64,000 bases of DNA from Mycocentrospora acerina (lineage: Eukaryota; Ascomycota; Dothideomycetes; Pleosporales): the NCBI GenBank assembly GCA_022701365.1, contig JAKUHH010000143.1, positions 1 to 64,000 of the forward strand, written 5' to 3'. The notes beneath the pieces are model-generated. The model searched no databases. It was not told the DNA's origin and saw nothing but the letters and a program-made list of their open reading frames with translations. Below, piece by piece: positions 47,140 through 57,702 of the stretch. The position numbers and the translations under genes were made by a program. Positions within the stretch are counted from its first letter, which is position 1; each line of letters opens with the position of its first letter.

Positions 47140-47883
47140 GATAGCTTCTAGATAGCTTCTAGATAAGTACCGGTTGATTCAGGGGTAAGTAAGGATGTAA
47201 CGCGGTGAACTTTACAAGCAGCAGGCTTAATCTATCTGCATATATACAAGCTAAGAGGGTTATCTACTTACAAAAGCTATCTTAAATAGCTGCTGTAACT
47301 TTTACTTTTTAATATTTTCTTGCTAAATGCTTATTTTATTAGGTATTAATACTAAAGAGAAAGCTTTTCTTATCTATAATGTTTGTGTTGCAAAGCTTAA
47401 TCTTATACTTATTAATTTTCTTATCTAAGAAATAAGAATAAAATATATGCGAAGCTTTTAAGTTAGATTAGTAATAATTAGTGTCTTTACTAGTTTTCTA
47501 TATTAATAAATTATATTGTATATTTTAGTTAATAAAGTATGTATCTTAGCACTTACTTAAAGTCTCTTATATAATATTTTAAGCAAAGCTTTCTATTAAC
47601 TTTTGTATAAGTAGTTAGCCTTTTTTTCTAAGCTTTTTTATATACTCTAAAAGATTATGCTTTTGTTAAAGGTTAGGATTTTATTAATTAATTAATTAAA
47701 TTAAATGAATGTAGAGCTTAATCAGCCTTACACTGTTTAGCCAGTGTAGTTTAATTAACACTATGCTAGCTAGCTATTTTTGTGCATAATTTCTTTTCTC
47801 TAGACTTAAGCAACTCTATAGCTTTAATCGCATCTTTAATTAATGTTATATTAGTTAAGTTTTGTCGTGTTGAAGTATAGGTC

Positions 47884-47940
47884 AGTTTTGGTGTTTCGGG
47901 GCGTCAGGCGAATCCGGGCATCACGCGCATGGACACAGTA
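47884..47940. repeat. pogo-element right TIR
   Basis: Inverted copy of 38173-38229 with the same two 17-bp-spaced boxes (reverse complement: GCGTGATGCCC, then GCCTGACGCCC). It ends at a TA at 47939-47940. Confidence 0.85.
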
Positions 47941-48136
47941 ATTATTGTCGGACACAACGCGTTTATAGAAGATCAACCTTAGTAGTCTTGAATTTTTTTA
48001 TTAAAAGCTCTCCGCGCAACATTTGCATTTATGCTCTTATTAATTGCACCAAAAGAAGAGAAACAATCTTTTGCATCATGTGCACAGACAAAGCATTAAT
48101 GCCAAGTCTGCGGGGTTGCAAAAAGTGCAAAGCAGG

Positions 48137-48195
48137 ACGTACCGTGTACGTGCACTCAACGCCCAAGTTCACTCAACGCCCTGATATTTGCAAGT
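48137..48195 (+). repeat. TIR of a second, related pogo-type element
   Basis: CGTACCGTGTACGTGCACTC aligns position by position with the TIR at 38173 (CCGTGT.CGTGC.C...), and has its own two 17-bp-spaced boxes, ACTCAACGCCC twice. It reads inward to the right, so a remnant may extend towards 48.45 kb. It lies just outside the right end of the first pogo element. An overlapping 69-codon frame (47988-48197) is not credited. Confidence 0.55.
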
Positions 48196-48454
48196 AAAAA
48201 AGTTTAAGAGAGCAACTTTAAAAGCCAAATCTAAAGATTTAGCTTAAGAGTTAAAATTAGTCGTTATAATTTAGAACATGTTACTTTCTAATATCTCTTA
48301 CTGATATTTTTGAGGAAAAAATGAATTAACTAATAAAAAATAGATTCTAAAAAATAACTTTAAAGAGAAGCTACAAAAGCTTTTTTGTTTCTCTAACTAA
48401 GTTAGTAGCCACGACTTTTTGATATAAGTAATTTTAAAGTAACGTAGTTTAATC
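48196..48454. other. AT-rich RIP-like sequence
   Basis: Probably the decayed body of the element whose TIR is at 48137. No gene. Confidence 0.4.
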
Positions 48455-48529
48455 TGTTAGCCTGCACGTTTGTGAGCATGTGTGCAAGCACGCGAGCACT
48501 CAACTCCTATATAGTCTCCGAGTCCTACA
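48455..48529. repeat. Left end of a copy A/B family element (truncated)
   Basis: TGTTAGCCTGCACGTTTGTGAGC and GCACGCGAGCACTCAACTCC, then ATAGTCTCCGAGTCCTA, match the first ~75 bp of copies A and B. The match stops exactly where the 118-bp hairpin element begins, and sequence beyond that element does not belong to the family. Confidence 0.75.
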
Positions 48530-48647
48530 TGTCAGGACACGGCTATATTCCACTATGCCATGCAAGCCAAAAAGGTACTATGAACTATCATCTGATAGAT
48601 CCTGGAATAGAACAGCACATATCCTCAGGTGAAACCACTTCCTGACA
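48530..48647. mobile_element. 118-bp TG...CA hairpin element, copy 2
   Basis: Same length as and nearly identical to 26239-26356. Flanks are CTACA and TGTAA rather than a direct duplication. With the flanks the inverted ends extend to 12 bp (TACATGTCAGGA/TCCTGACATGTA). The host element continues only on the left, which suggests that recombination between two hairpin copies deleted the right side. Confidence 0.8.
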
Positions 48648-49534
48648 TGTAAGCTCACCTCTTTTATTGAAAAAGATGTCTGAGGCAAAAGACGAGATTT
48701 GATCAAATGTCCTTGCCTTCATCAGATGCAATAATCTTAACGTGCTTTTTGGGATAGCCGAACACTGTACAGCAGGGCGTAAAGAGGATCAAATCTACGG
48801 AATCACGTAGGTATACGGGCTCCGACTAGAGAAAAACTATTGAGCCTGACAAAAAATACATTCTCAAGCAACTTGAAGGTCAACTCTCGATTCAGTTGAA
48901 TGAGCAAAGCCCTGTCGTTACCTGAATGGTTGTTCACTTGCAGAATCTTCAAGCCAGCCGAAGTCAGCAAATCACACAGCAGTGTTATTTACCGCTACCC
49001 ATGATAAGGTATGATCTTAGAGCCTGTGAAGCAAATGATTGCTCTATTTTCGTCGACGCCAACATATGTACCGTTGCAACAGGCCGAGCTTCGCCTCTCG
49101 CTAATAGGGTCTCGGTCATGGAGGGGGTGTAGGACTGGAGATATCTCACCTCACCTTACTGGGTCAACACGTAATTGGGAACAAATCCTTCCTCTAAATA
49201 AGGGTCATTCTAAGATTTTGGCGCAGTTGGTGCGATCAACTGCCCATATGACCATTAAAGGCAGTTTCTACATGAAAAAGGATTCTACCCATAAAGCAAA
49301 GTTTCCTTTATACAAGAAGAACCGAGAACCAAAAGCTATTTGATTTCTTCGATTTTCAGATGCATGTATAAATCTCGGGCCTTCGTACTATGCCCTAATA
49401 GTATCACCCATCTCATCATCTTGGAGGGCAACACAGCCAGGCTTTCAGATTCTTTGAATTATATCATTCAAACTAATCTATTAGACGAGGTTGTACGACT
49501 CAAATCATATAAAAAACGAAAAATTATTTATTTC
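48648..49534. other. Intergenic region downstream of the HET gene
   Basis: GC content recovers here, marking the end of the repeat block. Open frames at 48926-49132, 49011-49343 and 49340-49636 are short, overlapping and without domains. The region may hold remains of a gene but none is assigned. Confidence 0.35.
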
Positions 49535-51916
49535 TTAGCGTACGATCCAGTCAACCCTTTCCGAGGGAAAAGATTCGTTCCAATTACTCGTATTTGCAGT
49601 GTACCAAATCCCAATCTTAACTATTTCTGTCTCTGAAAACCGATGCATCAAAACGCCTGAACTATTTGTGCATCCCTCAATCGTGATCACAAAAATGGGA
49701 TCCAATTCGGGCGGAAGCATTAGCAATAGTTCTGAGAATGTGAGAACCACCCTTGGTTGCCGCGCATTCTCAAAGAGGACACTGCAAACATACATGTTAA
49801 ACCAAATATCGCATGGCCGACTTTCAATAAGGTCCTTTCTAGTAGCAAGAATCGCTGCCTGGGGGATTTTGACACTACCGTCCTGCTGGATAGTCCAAGT
49901 CTTCACTGAAGGATGGGTAGCGCCGTTTTGCAACCTAGCTGACAGGAATGGCATAACAGGAGAGATACCGTGAGGGTTATCGATGGTGTTACAGAATGGG
50001 AGAAGAGACCCACTAGGCAAAATTTCAGGAATGATACAATTTCCCGAGTCTCTTTTGCAATTTGAAATGAGGCCAAAGTTGTAGAAGCCAGCTCCAAAGC
50101 GGTTTGCAACCTCTTGCAGAAAAGCCAGCGGGTACTTGCCGAGGACAAATTCTCCTTTTTGTACCTCATCTGCGGAAAGTTCCTGAAAACAAGCCTGGTA
50201 CCATTTTGTAGACCCGAGAACTGACATAATGGCAATAGCTCGGCTTTCTTTGCATTCTCGACCATCAGCTAGCCAAAGTATACCAATGGGCTCTCTTGCA
50301 ACGTCCTCAATCACTTGTGTCTGAACCCCAAACTCAAGAAGCTCCAAGCACCCATGTGGAGTTAATTTTCCTCGTTTTAACCGTGCCTCAAATGACATTT
50401 CCGTTGATCCCATCATTCGCACAAGGTCATGTACTTTTTGGTACTTTTCTCCACAAGACATTTTCTGTACAACAAAATAATCATCTAGAAAGGCATCTAG
50501 ATGAGAACTCGGCCGATATGCTATCTGAGCAACGCTGATAAAGGCCATGAGCTGATCAAGCATAATCGGTGTTTTGTCACGGGCTCTAAACGCCCGCATT
50601 TTCTCATCCAATAGGAACATTGACGGTCTCAGACAGACTTCTTGTAGAGTCCATAGGGAGGTGAACCAGCTCGGTAGGTGGTGACTATCAGTTCCATCTG
50701 CATTCCTCTCTGTGCGAAAAATACCAATGCGAGGGTTTGCGGCACGCCCCAGATTCATCATGAATTCTGGAGTTGCTACTGGTTCTAGTAGTGGTGGATT
50801 CTTGACTTCCAAGGTTTCGACATTAATTCTGATTCCAGCATTCCATCCAGTCGTATTCAGATAGTCGAGACAAAGCCAACCTAAAGATATACTCATCTGT
50901 TCCCAGCTAGGGACATCAGGACCAAACCAAATGGCACAAGGAATAGAGCCGCCAAAGATACAGGTTTGTCTAGCGATTTCTTCTTTGGCAATTTCTGAAT
51001 TGTCCTGAGGAATGCAGAGTAGATCCAGCCATATGTAATCAAGCCCAAGATCAGCATCTTCAAGTAATTGTGGGAGTGTCGCAATATCGAATCGTGTGTT
51101 CTCGGGAACAAGCCATTCGACGCCCTTCAAATTTATCTCAGATGGCTTCCGCCAGCGACCCCATGTATGACTGATACACATGTATCTGGGCTGTTTATCT
51201 TTGAGTGAGGATGTCTTGACAGTCATCTGGTTTTTGACATCCCACAAGTAAAAAGGCAACCCGATCTTTTCCTCTGGACTAAGCCAAGGACTAACATCGA
51301 TCCACGCAGGTATATCGTGGTTGAAGAGGGAAGGGCTTTTGAGAGGCGCGATTGTGGGACTTCTAGCTTAGTGCCAGGCCAATCGCTGCGCAGAAGCGAA
51401 TTTGACGGCTGTGCTACGGGTGTCATATAGGACTTGTGAGAAACTTGTATCAGAATTTGTAAGATCCATACCATCTTTCGTTTGCTTGACTTCCCAACCT
51501 TCTTCTGCTATAAATTCCAGGACGAAGAGTCGTTTAAGCGCGTCATGATATAGCGACGCTTCGATATCACGATCAAAGAAACATTTCTCCTTCGCGGGAT
51601 TAAATCCGTACATTTCGGTTGTTATGAAGCTTCTAGAGAAGATAAAGAGTTCTGCAATGCGTTCACCTCGTTGTCGAACAGAGTATTTGTCCTCCCACCA
51701 CTCTCCTATAACCTGAAGTGCTTTCATTTGATGACCCGAAAGACTCTTTTCAAACGTCGCCAATTCTGTCCCAAGTTGTAGGATTCGGTACCAATTTTCA
51801 AGGCCTCTCTGATGAGTGAGACCAGGCGCATATTGGCGAACAAAGCTTTCAATAGCAAAGCCAAGCGAACCAGGGCGATAGGCGTGTGGCCTTCCTGTAA
51901 AGGGTTCATCAGACAT
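49535..51916 (-). pseudogene. HET-domain protein gene with one nonsense codon (about 793 codons)
   Basis: A single minus-strand frame runs from the upstream region (ATGs at 52105, 52024 and 51916; 51916, MSDEPFTG, preferred) to 49535, broken only by TAA at 51368-51370, one C-to-T step from CAA. Downstream of the stop lies the HET block: PFYLWDVKN, RYMCISHTWGRW, then YIWLDLLCIPQDN. It is followed by LPSWFTSLWTLQEVCLRP and a long C-terminal region. HET proteins trigger heterokaryon incompatibility cell death after non-self recognition. The N-terminal ~180 residues (RQYAPGL.....YGFNPAKEKCF) precede the HET block as in many family members. Translation could restart at 51259, just before HET, so partial function cannot be excluded. 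Confidence 0.82.
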
Positions 51917-52429
51917 TGCAAGGCAGGAATAGAATATAATCCAGAAGGTCAAATTTAGTTGGATTGCAGTGGCGGGGCGGGGTGTCCATCCACGTGGGTC
52001 TGGGGGACTTTTCAGCCCATCCATGAATGGGCTGTGATGACATAAAACTGTCAGCTGTCGCTTATTCGAAGCGATACTGCAACAAAGGCCTGATTTGTAG
52101 AACACTTAGCGATATGCGGTTTAGCGTTAGGATGCAAACAGACATTTCTTGTCTTTGAAATAATGCCAGATTCGACCATCTAGCTGAGCCAGCATAATGG
52201 CAATATCACAGTCCAATATTTGTACTATGAAATAACGTAGCAGCGCGCACTACATTGCTTCATTCGACCTATTGTTTTAGGGGGCGGTAAAACCTGTAAG
52301 AAAGGACAAGGGGAATATTTTCAAGGGAAATGTGTGTAAGAGAATGTGCAAGTGTGATAGGACCAGTTACAAACACTTCAAGTATTTCTGTCTTCTTCTA
52401 TTTCTTTAAAAGATTCACATACATTTATT
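51917..52429. other. Intergenic region between HET and Rieske genes
   Basis: Holds the HET promoter or an N-terminal extension (the frame is open to 52105) and the 3' flank of the Rieske gene. Both genes are on the minus strand. Nothing else recognised. Confidence 0.4.
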
Positions 52430-53697
52430 TCACCAATCTATCTTGTTGTCCTGATAAGTTAAGCCTAAGCAAAATGACTCATCTTGATTAACCGCTGCAG
52501 CTGTTTTGGGCAAGTTTTGTCGAGCCGGCCATATTTCGTGTCCTAATTTCTTCTCGTTGTCGTAATGTTGCTGAAGTAAATTCCGAACAGTTTCTTGAAT
52601 GTATAACGGTCCCTTTTCCATTCTTGAATGCATCTCTCCGCTAACATATACACCAGCTTCGTAGTTCTTCTGTGTATTGTTGCAAAGCCACTTATCTTCA
52701 TTCAATACCCGCTTGTACATGGAGTCGATTGCTTCAAATTCCTCATCAGTTGCATCTTTGTGGCGGTACACTTCGTATTCCATGGAGCAATGATGGGCCG
52801 ATGTCGGGACGCATCTCATCATGTAAAAGAAATGAGGCCTTAGCTTCGTCAGTTGATACTTTTTTAACAAAATTTCGAGCAATTTGCTTACGTTACAGTC
52901 ATGCAAGCATTGGGAAAATAGTACGTGCTTCGAACTCTCATCCCTTCATCCATTGCAATTTTCTCTGCATTAGTAAAGTGTTGGATACCACCTCCATTTG
53001 TGTCGACCGCATAGAGCTTTAAATCGGTGATTCCTGCCACATCTGGGTGGGCTGTGGGGCAATGATAGCATTCGTTGTAGTTATCGGCCAAGGTCTTCCA
53101 ATTGTAGTCGCCACCCATTTCCCATGTGTGGTGAAACTGATAGTCATCAAAGTTGAAAATCTCCATTCGGGGTTGCGCGTCTATCCCATCAAAGTCATCC
53201 TCCCAGCGAATCTCTTTTGTAGCATCTAAATTTACCCATATGAAGCCTTTTTGATCCAAATGAACATTCACTGGCAACAGGCTATTCTGGGCTTTGTCGA
53301 ACCCCTCCATCTCTTCATATCCCGGTGCTTTTGCCAGATTACCCCTCAGTCCATAGGACCATCCGTGATATTTGCAAGACAGAATCTTCACTCGACCTTG
53401 AGGTTCTGTCACAACAGGGAAAGCCCTGTGCCTACAAACGTTATGGAACCCATTAATATTTCCGTCTCGATCCTGACATAAGAAGAACCGAAAGCCAGCT
53501 TCTTCAAACTGCACAAAATCTCCAGAGGTCGTAAATCTGTGCTTGTGTGTAACAAGAATCCACTTCTTAGAAAATATGGCCCTTCTTTCAAGCTGGTATA
53601 GGGCGTCAGATCTGTACCATGAAGATGGTAGACTTCGTGATGTGGTCGTGGTTCTGGAATCGGTATAACCAAGAAGTCTCCAAAGATATTGACTCAT
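52430..53697 (-). CDS. Rieske non-heme iron oxygenase, choline-monooxygenase-like (404 aa)
   Basis: Exon 1 52892-53697 and exon 2 52430-52838, with a 53-bp intron (GTAAGC...CTAAG) that joins MTVT to PHFFYMMRC in frame. The Rieske [2Fe-2S] ligands are C88-x-H90 and C108-x2-H111 (CRHRAF...CKYHGW). The mononuclear iron site is NYNECYHCPTAH (H212, H217), and EDKWLC in exon 2 continues the family pattern. Such oxygenases hydroxylate or N-/O-dealkylate small substrates; plant and fungal relatives act on choline or betaines. It sits head-to-head with the Zn2Cys6 gene (504 bp) in an otherwise oxidative cluster. An electron-donating reductase is not encoded nearby and would come from elsewhere. Confidence 0.93.
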
Positions 53698-54201
53698 GAT
53701 TAGTAGGAGGAAATAAGATCAAACTTGTGGTGTGTGTGAGAACTGCAAGCTTTTGAAGACCAAGAAAGTAATCTAATTATCTCTCTCTTGTCCCTTTATT
53801 TCTCATGATTGCGGGATTTGGACATGATAGCAGCGCGGTGTCAATGACCCGCTCACATGACACAGTGTCCCGGTCAGGTGGTCGGATAAAGCATGAGACA
53901 TTTATGAAAGTCTCCTAGATATCGCGATTTTACCTTATCAATGTAATTCCTCGCACGGGGATTGGTAAAGATTGGGAAGGCATTCTGTTATCAATCAACT
54001 GTTATCAGCTAGGGGTACGCTCCACAAGTGCGGGGTTAACTAGGTCTGTGCGTGCTGTTGTCAGAGCTGTTGTCCAGAGATGTGTACAACGTGTGCTAGC
54101 CGAGTTGAAAGCATGTTCAAATTGTGAAACTAGATCATCAAAACTTCGTTATAAGACTCTAGTTATTCTTCGAGTTTACCAACCCTTTTCGCACACCCCA
54201 A
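53698..54201. promoter_or_regulatory. Divergent promoter, Rieske gene / Zn2Cys6 gene
   Basis: 504 bp between two divergent starts. Contains CCCGGTCAGGTGGTCGG (about 53869-53885), with two CGG triplets in the same direction, a possible zinc-cluster site. The motif shared by the other two divergent promoters was not found here. No direct evidence of binding. Confidence 0.45.
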
Positions 54202-56459
54202 ATGAGGCGCGCAAGGCAGGCATGTGAGAATTGCCGGTCCGTTCGATCTGAAAAGAAGACTCCCTCAAGCACGGTTGTGATTAACAAATCATAGTGGCAA
54301 GAAATCGAAATGCTCAGCAGAGAGGCCCGAATGTTCGTGTTGTGTGCGCCTACGACAAACATGTGTGTATGCAAGTCAAAATCGAACCCGCACGAGGTCT
54401 GAAGGAGACCCCCAAAATGTTACTCAGACAGCTGTTGCCAATGATGTGATACATCCTCTCGACTTTTGTCAACGCCACTCATGATTCCATAGTCAAGTCG
54501 CCTAAATGCAATTGAAAACATGTTGAACCAACTAGCTGAGGCGATTGAGTACGCGTTTCATCAAGCGTCTATACTTAGCACTGACAATTTCCAGCCTACG
54601 ACGACCTTCCGCGTCGAGTGAACCTTTCGCCTATCGTGTTTCTAGTCATCCTTCTCGAATCACAGAGTCATCAGATAATTCCCAACCTCATCATTCACTG
54701 AATTTTCTGCTTGATGAATCAAATCCGTCGTATCAAAGGTGAGGATTCGAAGAGACTGGATCATTTGCAATGTACTGATATCCATCATAGTTCGCAAGAT
54801 TTTTTCCTTCCAGAAACAATTATATCTGAGGGCATTGAGCTGTACTTTTCGAATTTCTGCAATCAACCGTGTCCTATTATGAATCATTCTAAAGCATTTG
54901 AGCAAAGGACAGACCATTCCTTACCTCGTGTAATTTTATATCCACTACTCGCTCTAAGTTTGCGATCTTCGAAAAACTTGCTACTCGGAAATGAATTAGG
55001 AAGACGAGATTGTCTTGATAAATTAACAAGGCTCTCTTGGGACCTTCTCACAAAAGCATACTGCGCATTCGATATCGACGATTCGCATCTTCAAGGGCTT
55101 TGTCTTCTGGTGCAAGTGGATTCAGGAGGTAAGTCAGCAAATGATGTGACTACTATCAGGACCCAATAATAAGCAACGTCTCAGATGGACGTTTGGACAG
55201 AGCCCGAGCGCAAGTGGCATTTGGGCTCAGAATTGCCCAGAGTCGTAACATGTTAGGCGTAGAGTCGCTCGATGGTCTTGAGTCTACGGACCGGGCCCGC
55301 AGGCAAGAAATAGTATGGTCGCTTTTTATTTTAGATAGGATTCTTCTAGGGGGAAACATAAGATACCCCTCAAGTCCGACGACAGCATTTGAGCTGCCAG
55401 TGGTTCAGGGTGGACCTCCACACCCGGATATTATTTCTGAATCATCTGAGATTGATTTTTCCTTAGGCTCTACAGAATCAGGTCTACTCATTTCGCCACA
55501 GAGTGTTATCAGTCTGCAAATTATGATCATTCGGGTTTGGGAGTGCGTTCTAGCGGATATTGCTAAACCTCCGTCCAAAACCGAAATACCTCTCTGGAGA
55601 CATGATTCGCCCCGAGCCGCAATATTGACGAGAATCCTGGACTTCGAAATGAGTGAGTTCGTCCTTCTTCTTTAGGATTCCAACTAAATAGTGTAACAGA
55701 ATGTGAAACTGCGGGCCATGATTTATTTTGCACAGGTTCACCTACTCGAGTGTTGCAAGAACCGCAGTTGACGGGTTACTTCCTAGTGTGGCTGCGGTTT
55801 CAACTGATTCTTTCTGTCATAAACTGCTGCTTGTTCGTATTTACAAAGTGATTCTCTTCTCAACTTACTGAGCTTTAATCCAGAAACCACCCTTTCATCA
55901 TGTATATGAATACCACTCATACCAAGCAACGAGTTCCTTTGACGTTCCTACAGAAGTCATACGAGTCTTCTTTAATTCATGCAAACTGGGTGTTCAGACT
56001 TCTCAACGACGCAGACGACGCCGGCTTGGAGCTACATGACCCATTTATTGGTCATCTTGTCGCAATTGCTGCATCTATACACCTGGAACACACAATAAGT
56101 CAATATCCAACAGTTGCAGCTTCCGCAAAAGAGAAGTTCGACAAATGCTTGAAATTTGTTAGGAGACTTTCGCAAGAATGGCCAAATATGCATGCCACTG
56201 TACGCCCTTACGTTGCATTCAATGCGATTTATAGAAAACTAACATTAGTAAGGCTTCCCTTCTTGATCAGCTACAGTCGAGAATTTTCCACCGACCGACT
56301 ATGAACTATATTGAGGAAGAGTACGACGGTGCAGCCCCACCTGGTGGGGATCGTCAAGTGCACCTTGAAGAAGAAGATATTCGATTGATGTGGAGTTTGT
56401 TCGATTATGCTTCAATATCATCCAAGTCCTACGGAGAGTGTAATTTAGATAAAGAATGA
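54202..56459 (+). CDS. Zn2Cys6 fungal transcription factor (623 aa if all introns are removed)
   Basis: Nine exons: 54202-54236, 54295-54445, 54493-54548, 54595-54738, 54791-55128, 55185-55652, 55676-55832, 55884-56199 and 56253-56459; phases are consistent throughout. The zinc cluster is C8-x2-C11-x6-C18-x6-C25-x2-C28-x6-C35, followed by a short coiled coil (RLNAIENMLNQLAEAI) and a fungal-specific regulatory domain (LCLLVQVD, GLRIAQSRNM, RRQEIVWSLFILDR). The sixth gap (55653-55675) is only 23 nt, GTGAGT...TTTAG, too short for normal splicing. If retained, the frame stops within it after about 400 residues. Most likely it is the local pathway regulator of the cluster, by position. Confidence 0.85.
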
Positions 56460-56665
56460 TTACCTTACATCGCTAGTTTCCTGGTGCTTGTCGATGGCGC
56501 ATAAACTGAGATAGGCCTCAGACTCTCATGGAAGTTGATTTGTCTGATTTTTTCTTCATTCAATCTGACTCAACAATTTCACACAAAATTTGAAAGACAG
56601 GATAACAATCAAGAAATCGTGAACTTGATTTTCTGCTTAAGGGGTGCCATTGCTCTTGCTTTAAT

Positions 56666-57397
56666 TCAAAGCTTTGCGCGTTGGATCTTGCTCTCAATCC
56701 GGACTGCCTCCCAAATCTGATTTAAAGGACCGTGGAGACCAAAAACGGGATCCGATGCAGGTATAGCGACATTGTCAATTTCGATAGCTAATCCTTCCAT
56801 TGGTTCTTCACCTTCGCAATGGTTATTTCGCCATCGCGGCGCTGCCTGTAAAGCCTCAGTCCATCGCCGATAGAATTGGAGTGTTGACTTACAACTGGAT
56901 ATACGCCAATATATCTATAGTCACCCTTGGAGCTTAAGGACCGATGGGAAACACCTGCTGGAACCACAACCACATCTCCTGCACAAACATCAACTTCAAT
57001 GCCATCTGTCCCCTTGTCTTGCTTAGCGCGCCCAAGCGCCAAACGTGAAGTTCCTTGGATTATAGCTGTGCCGCTTTAGCTAGATTGTGAGAATTTTGGA
57101 GCGATATTCAATATACCATAACATTCATGAGTGTTGGGATGAAAATGCGGTATTCTTATCTCCCCCCATTCGCCCTACTTCGACATCAGCATGAGTGCAA
57201 GTAACATACCCTGCTAGATCATAACAACTCACTCTTTTTTCCCAGCCATTGCTTTCACAAAGCTGTTTGGTGAGCTCAGGGTTGACAGGAACTGAGAGGA
57301 CATTTCGGTAGATTAGGGCGGGCAAGATGCTATTTGGAACATGTGTGGTCTTGGGTAAGATATACTGCTCTGGCCATGTAACAATCATGATGCTCAT
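56666..57397 (-). CDS. Cupin-domain protein, YjlB-like (191 aa)
   Basis: Four exons: 57233-57397, 57117-57174, 56893-57065 and 56666-56845, with introns of 58, 51 and 47 bp (GTGAGT, GTATAT, GTAAGT donors). Cupin motif 1 is perfect: G59-x5-H65-x-H67-x4-E72-x6-G79. Motif 2 is G104-x5-P110-x-G112-x2-H115. So a metal site is expected. The family is small single-domain jelly-roll proteins, often dioxygenases, isomerases or metal-binding modifiers; the exact reaction is unknown. The start at 57397 (MSIMIVTW) is used; a second ATG lies three codons on. It converges on the regulator (206 bp between ends) and is divergent to the flavoprotein gene. Confidence 0.9.
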
Positions 57398-57702
57398 ATG
57401 TTATATTGCAGAAAGCAGCTTTTTTCTCTGCCACTCAAAGATAATAGGGAAGGGCGGACATACAGGGCGTCGAACATGATTAGCGCTAGGTTCAAATCGT
57501 GTTCGTCCCGCATTGAGCCCCACCTACCTCAATCCCGCATCCGTTTCCGCCTCAGCCGGAATCTCCGTGCCGCATCCGTCTTCGATTCTTGCTTTCGGTT
57601 AAACCGGAATTTTATTCTATGTTCTGATAGAGGTCTGTTTTCCTATATAGAAGGAGATTTGCTCATGCATGGGACGGTAGAATTGGAGAAGCTCACATCA
57701 AT
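57398..57702. promoter_or_regulatory. Divergent promoter, cupin / FAD oxidase
   Basis: 305 bp rich in CCG/CGG. Holds CCGGAATCTCCG at 57556-57567, which recurs with one change at 61823-61834, and the palindrome CGG-TTAAA-CCG at 57596-57606, a classic Zn2Cys6 dimer site. Control by the regulator at 54202 is inference. Confidence 0.55.

Larger units (their letters stand above)
38173..47940 (-). mobile_element. pogo/Fot1-type DNA transposon, split by nested LTR elements
   Basis: A 57-bp terminal inverted repeat at 38173-38229 and 47884-47940 differs at only a few positions and begins at a TA on both sides, as in Tc1/mariner insertions. Minus-strand translation just inside the right end (about 47830-47560) gives KDAIKAIELLKSREKKLCTK and then VN.TTLAKQCK, a decayed pogo DNA-binding start. 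Inside the left end (about 38700-38420) it gives the Lys-rich tail YKLYLEKIA.EKH.VRKAVKVVKEK and GLKLSY.TSK, the usual pogo C-terminus. Without the insertions it is about 2.2-2.4 kb. Heavily RIP-mutated, no intact transposase. Confidence 0.8.

Noticed and set aside
47140..47166. ATAGCTTCTAG short tandem repeat as a CRISPR-like array
   Set aside because: Only two and a half 11-bp units without spacers, in a eukaryotic genome.
49599..50538. Several plus-strand frames
   Set aside because: Antisense shadows of the HET-domain gene.
54660..55741. Minus-strand frames at 54660-54917, 55156-55359 and 55550-55741
   Set aside because: Antisense to exons of the transcription factor.
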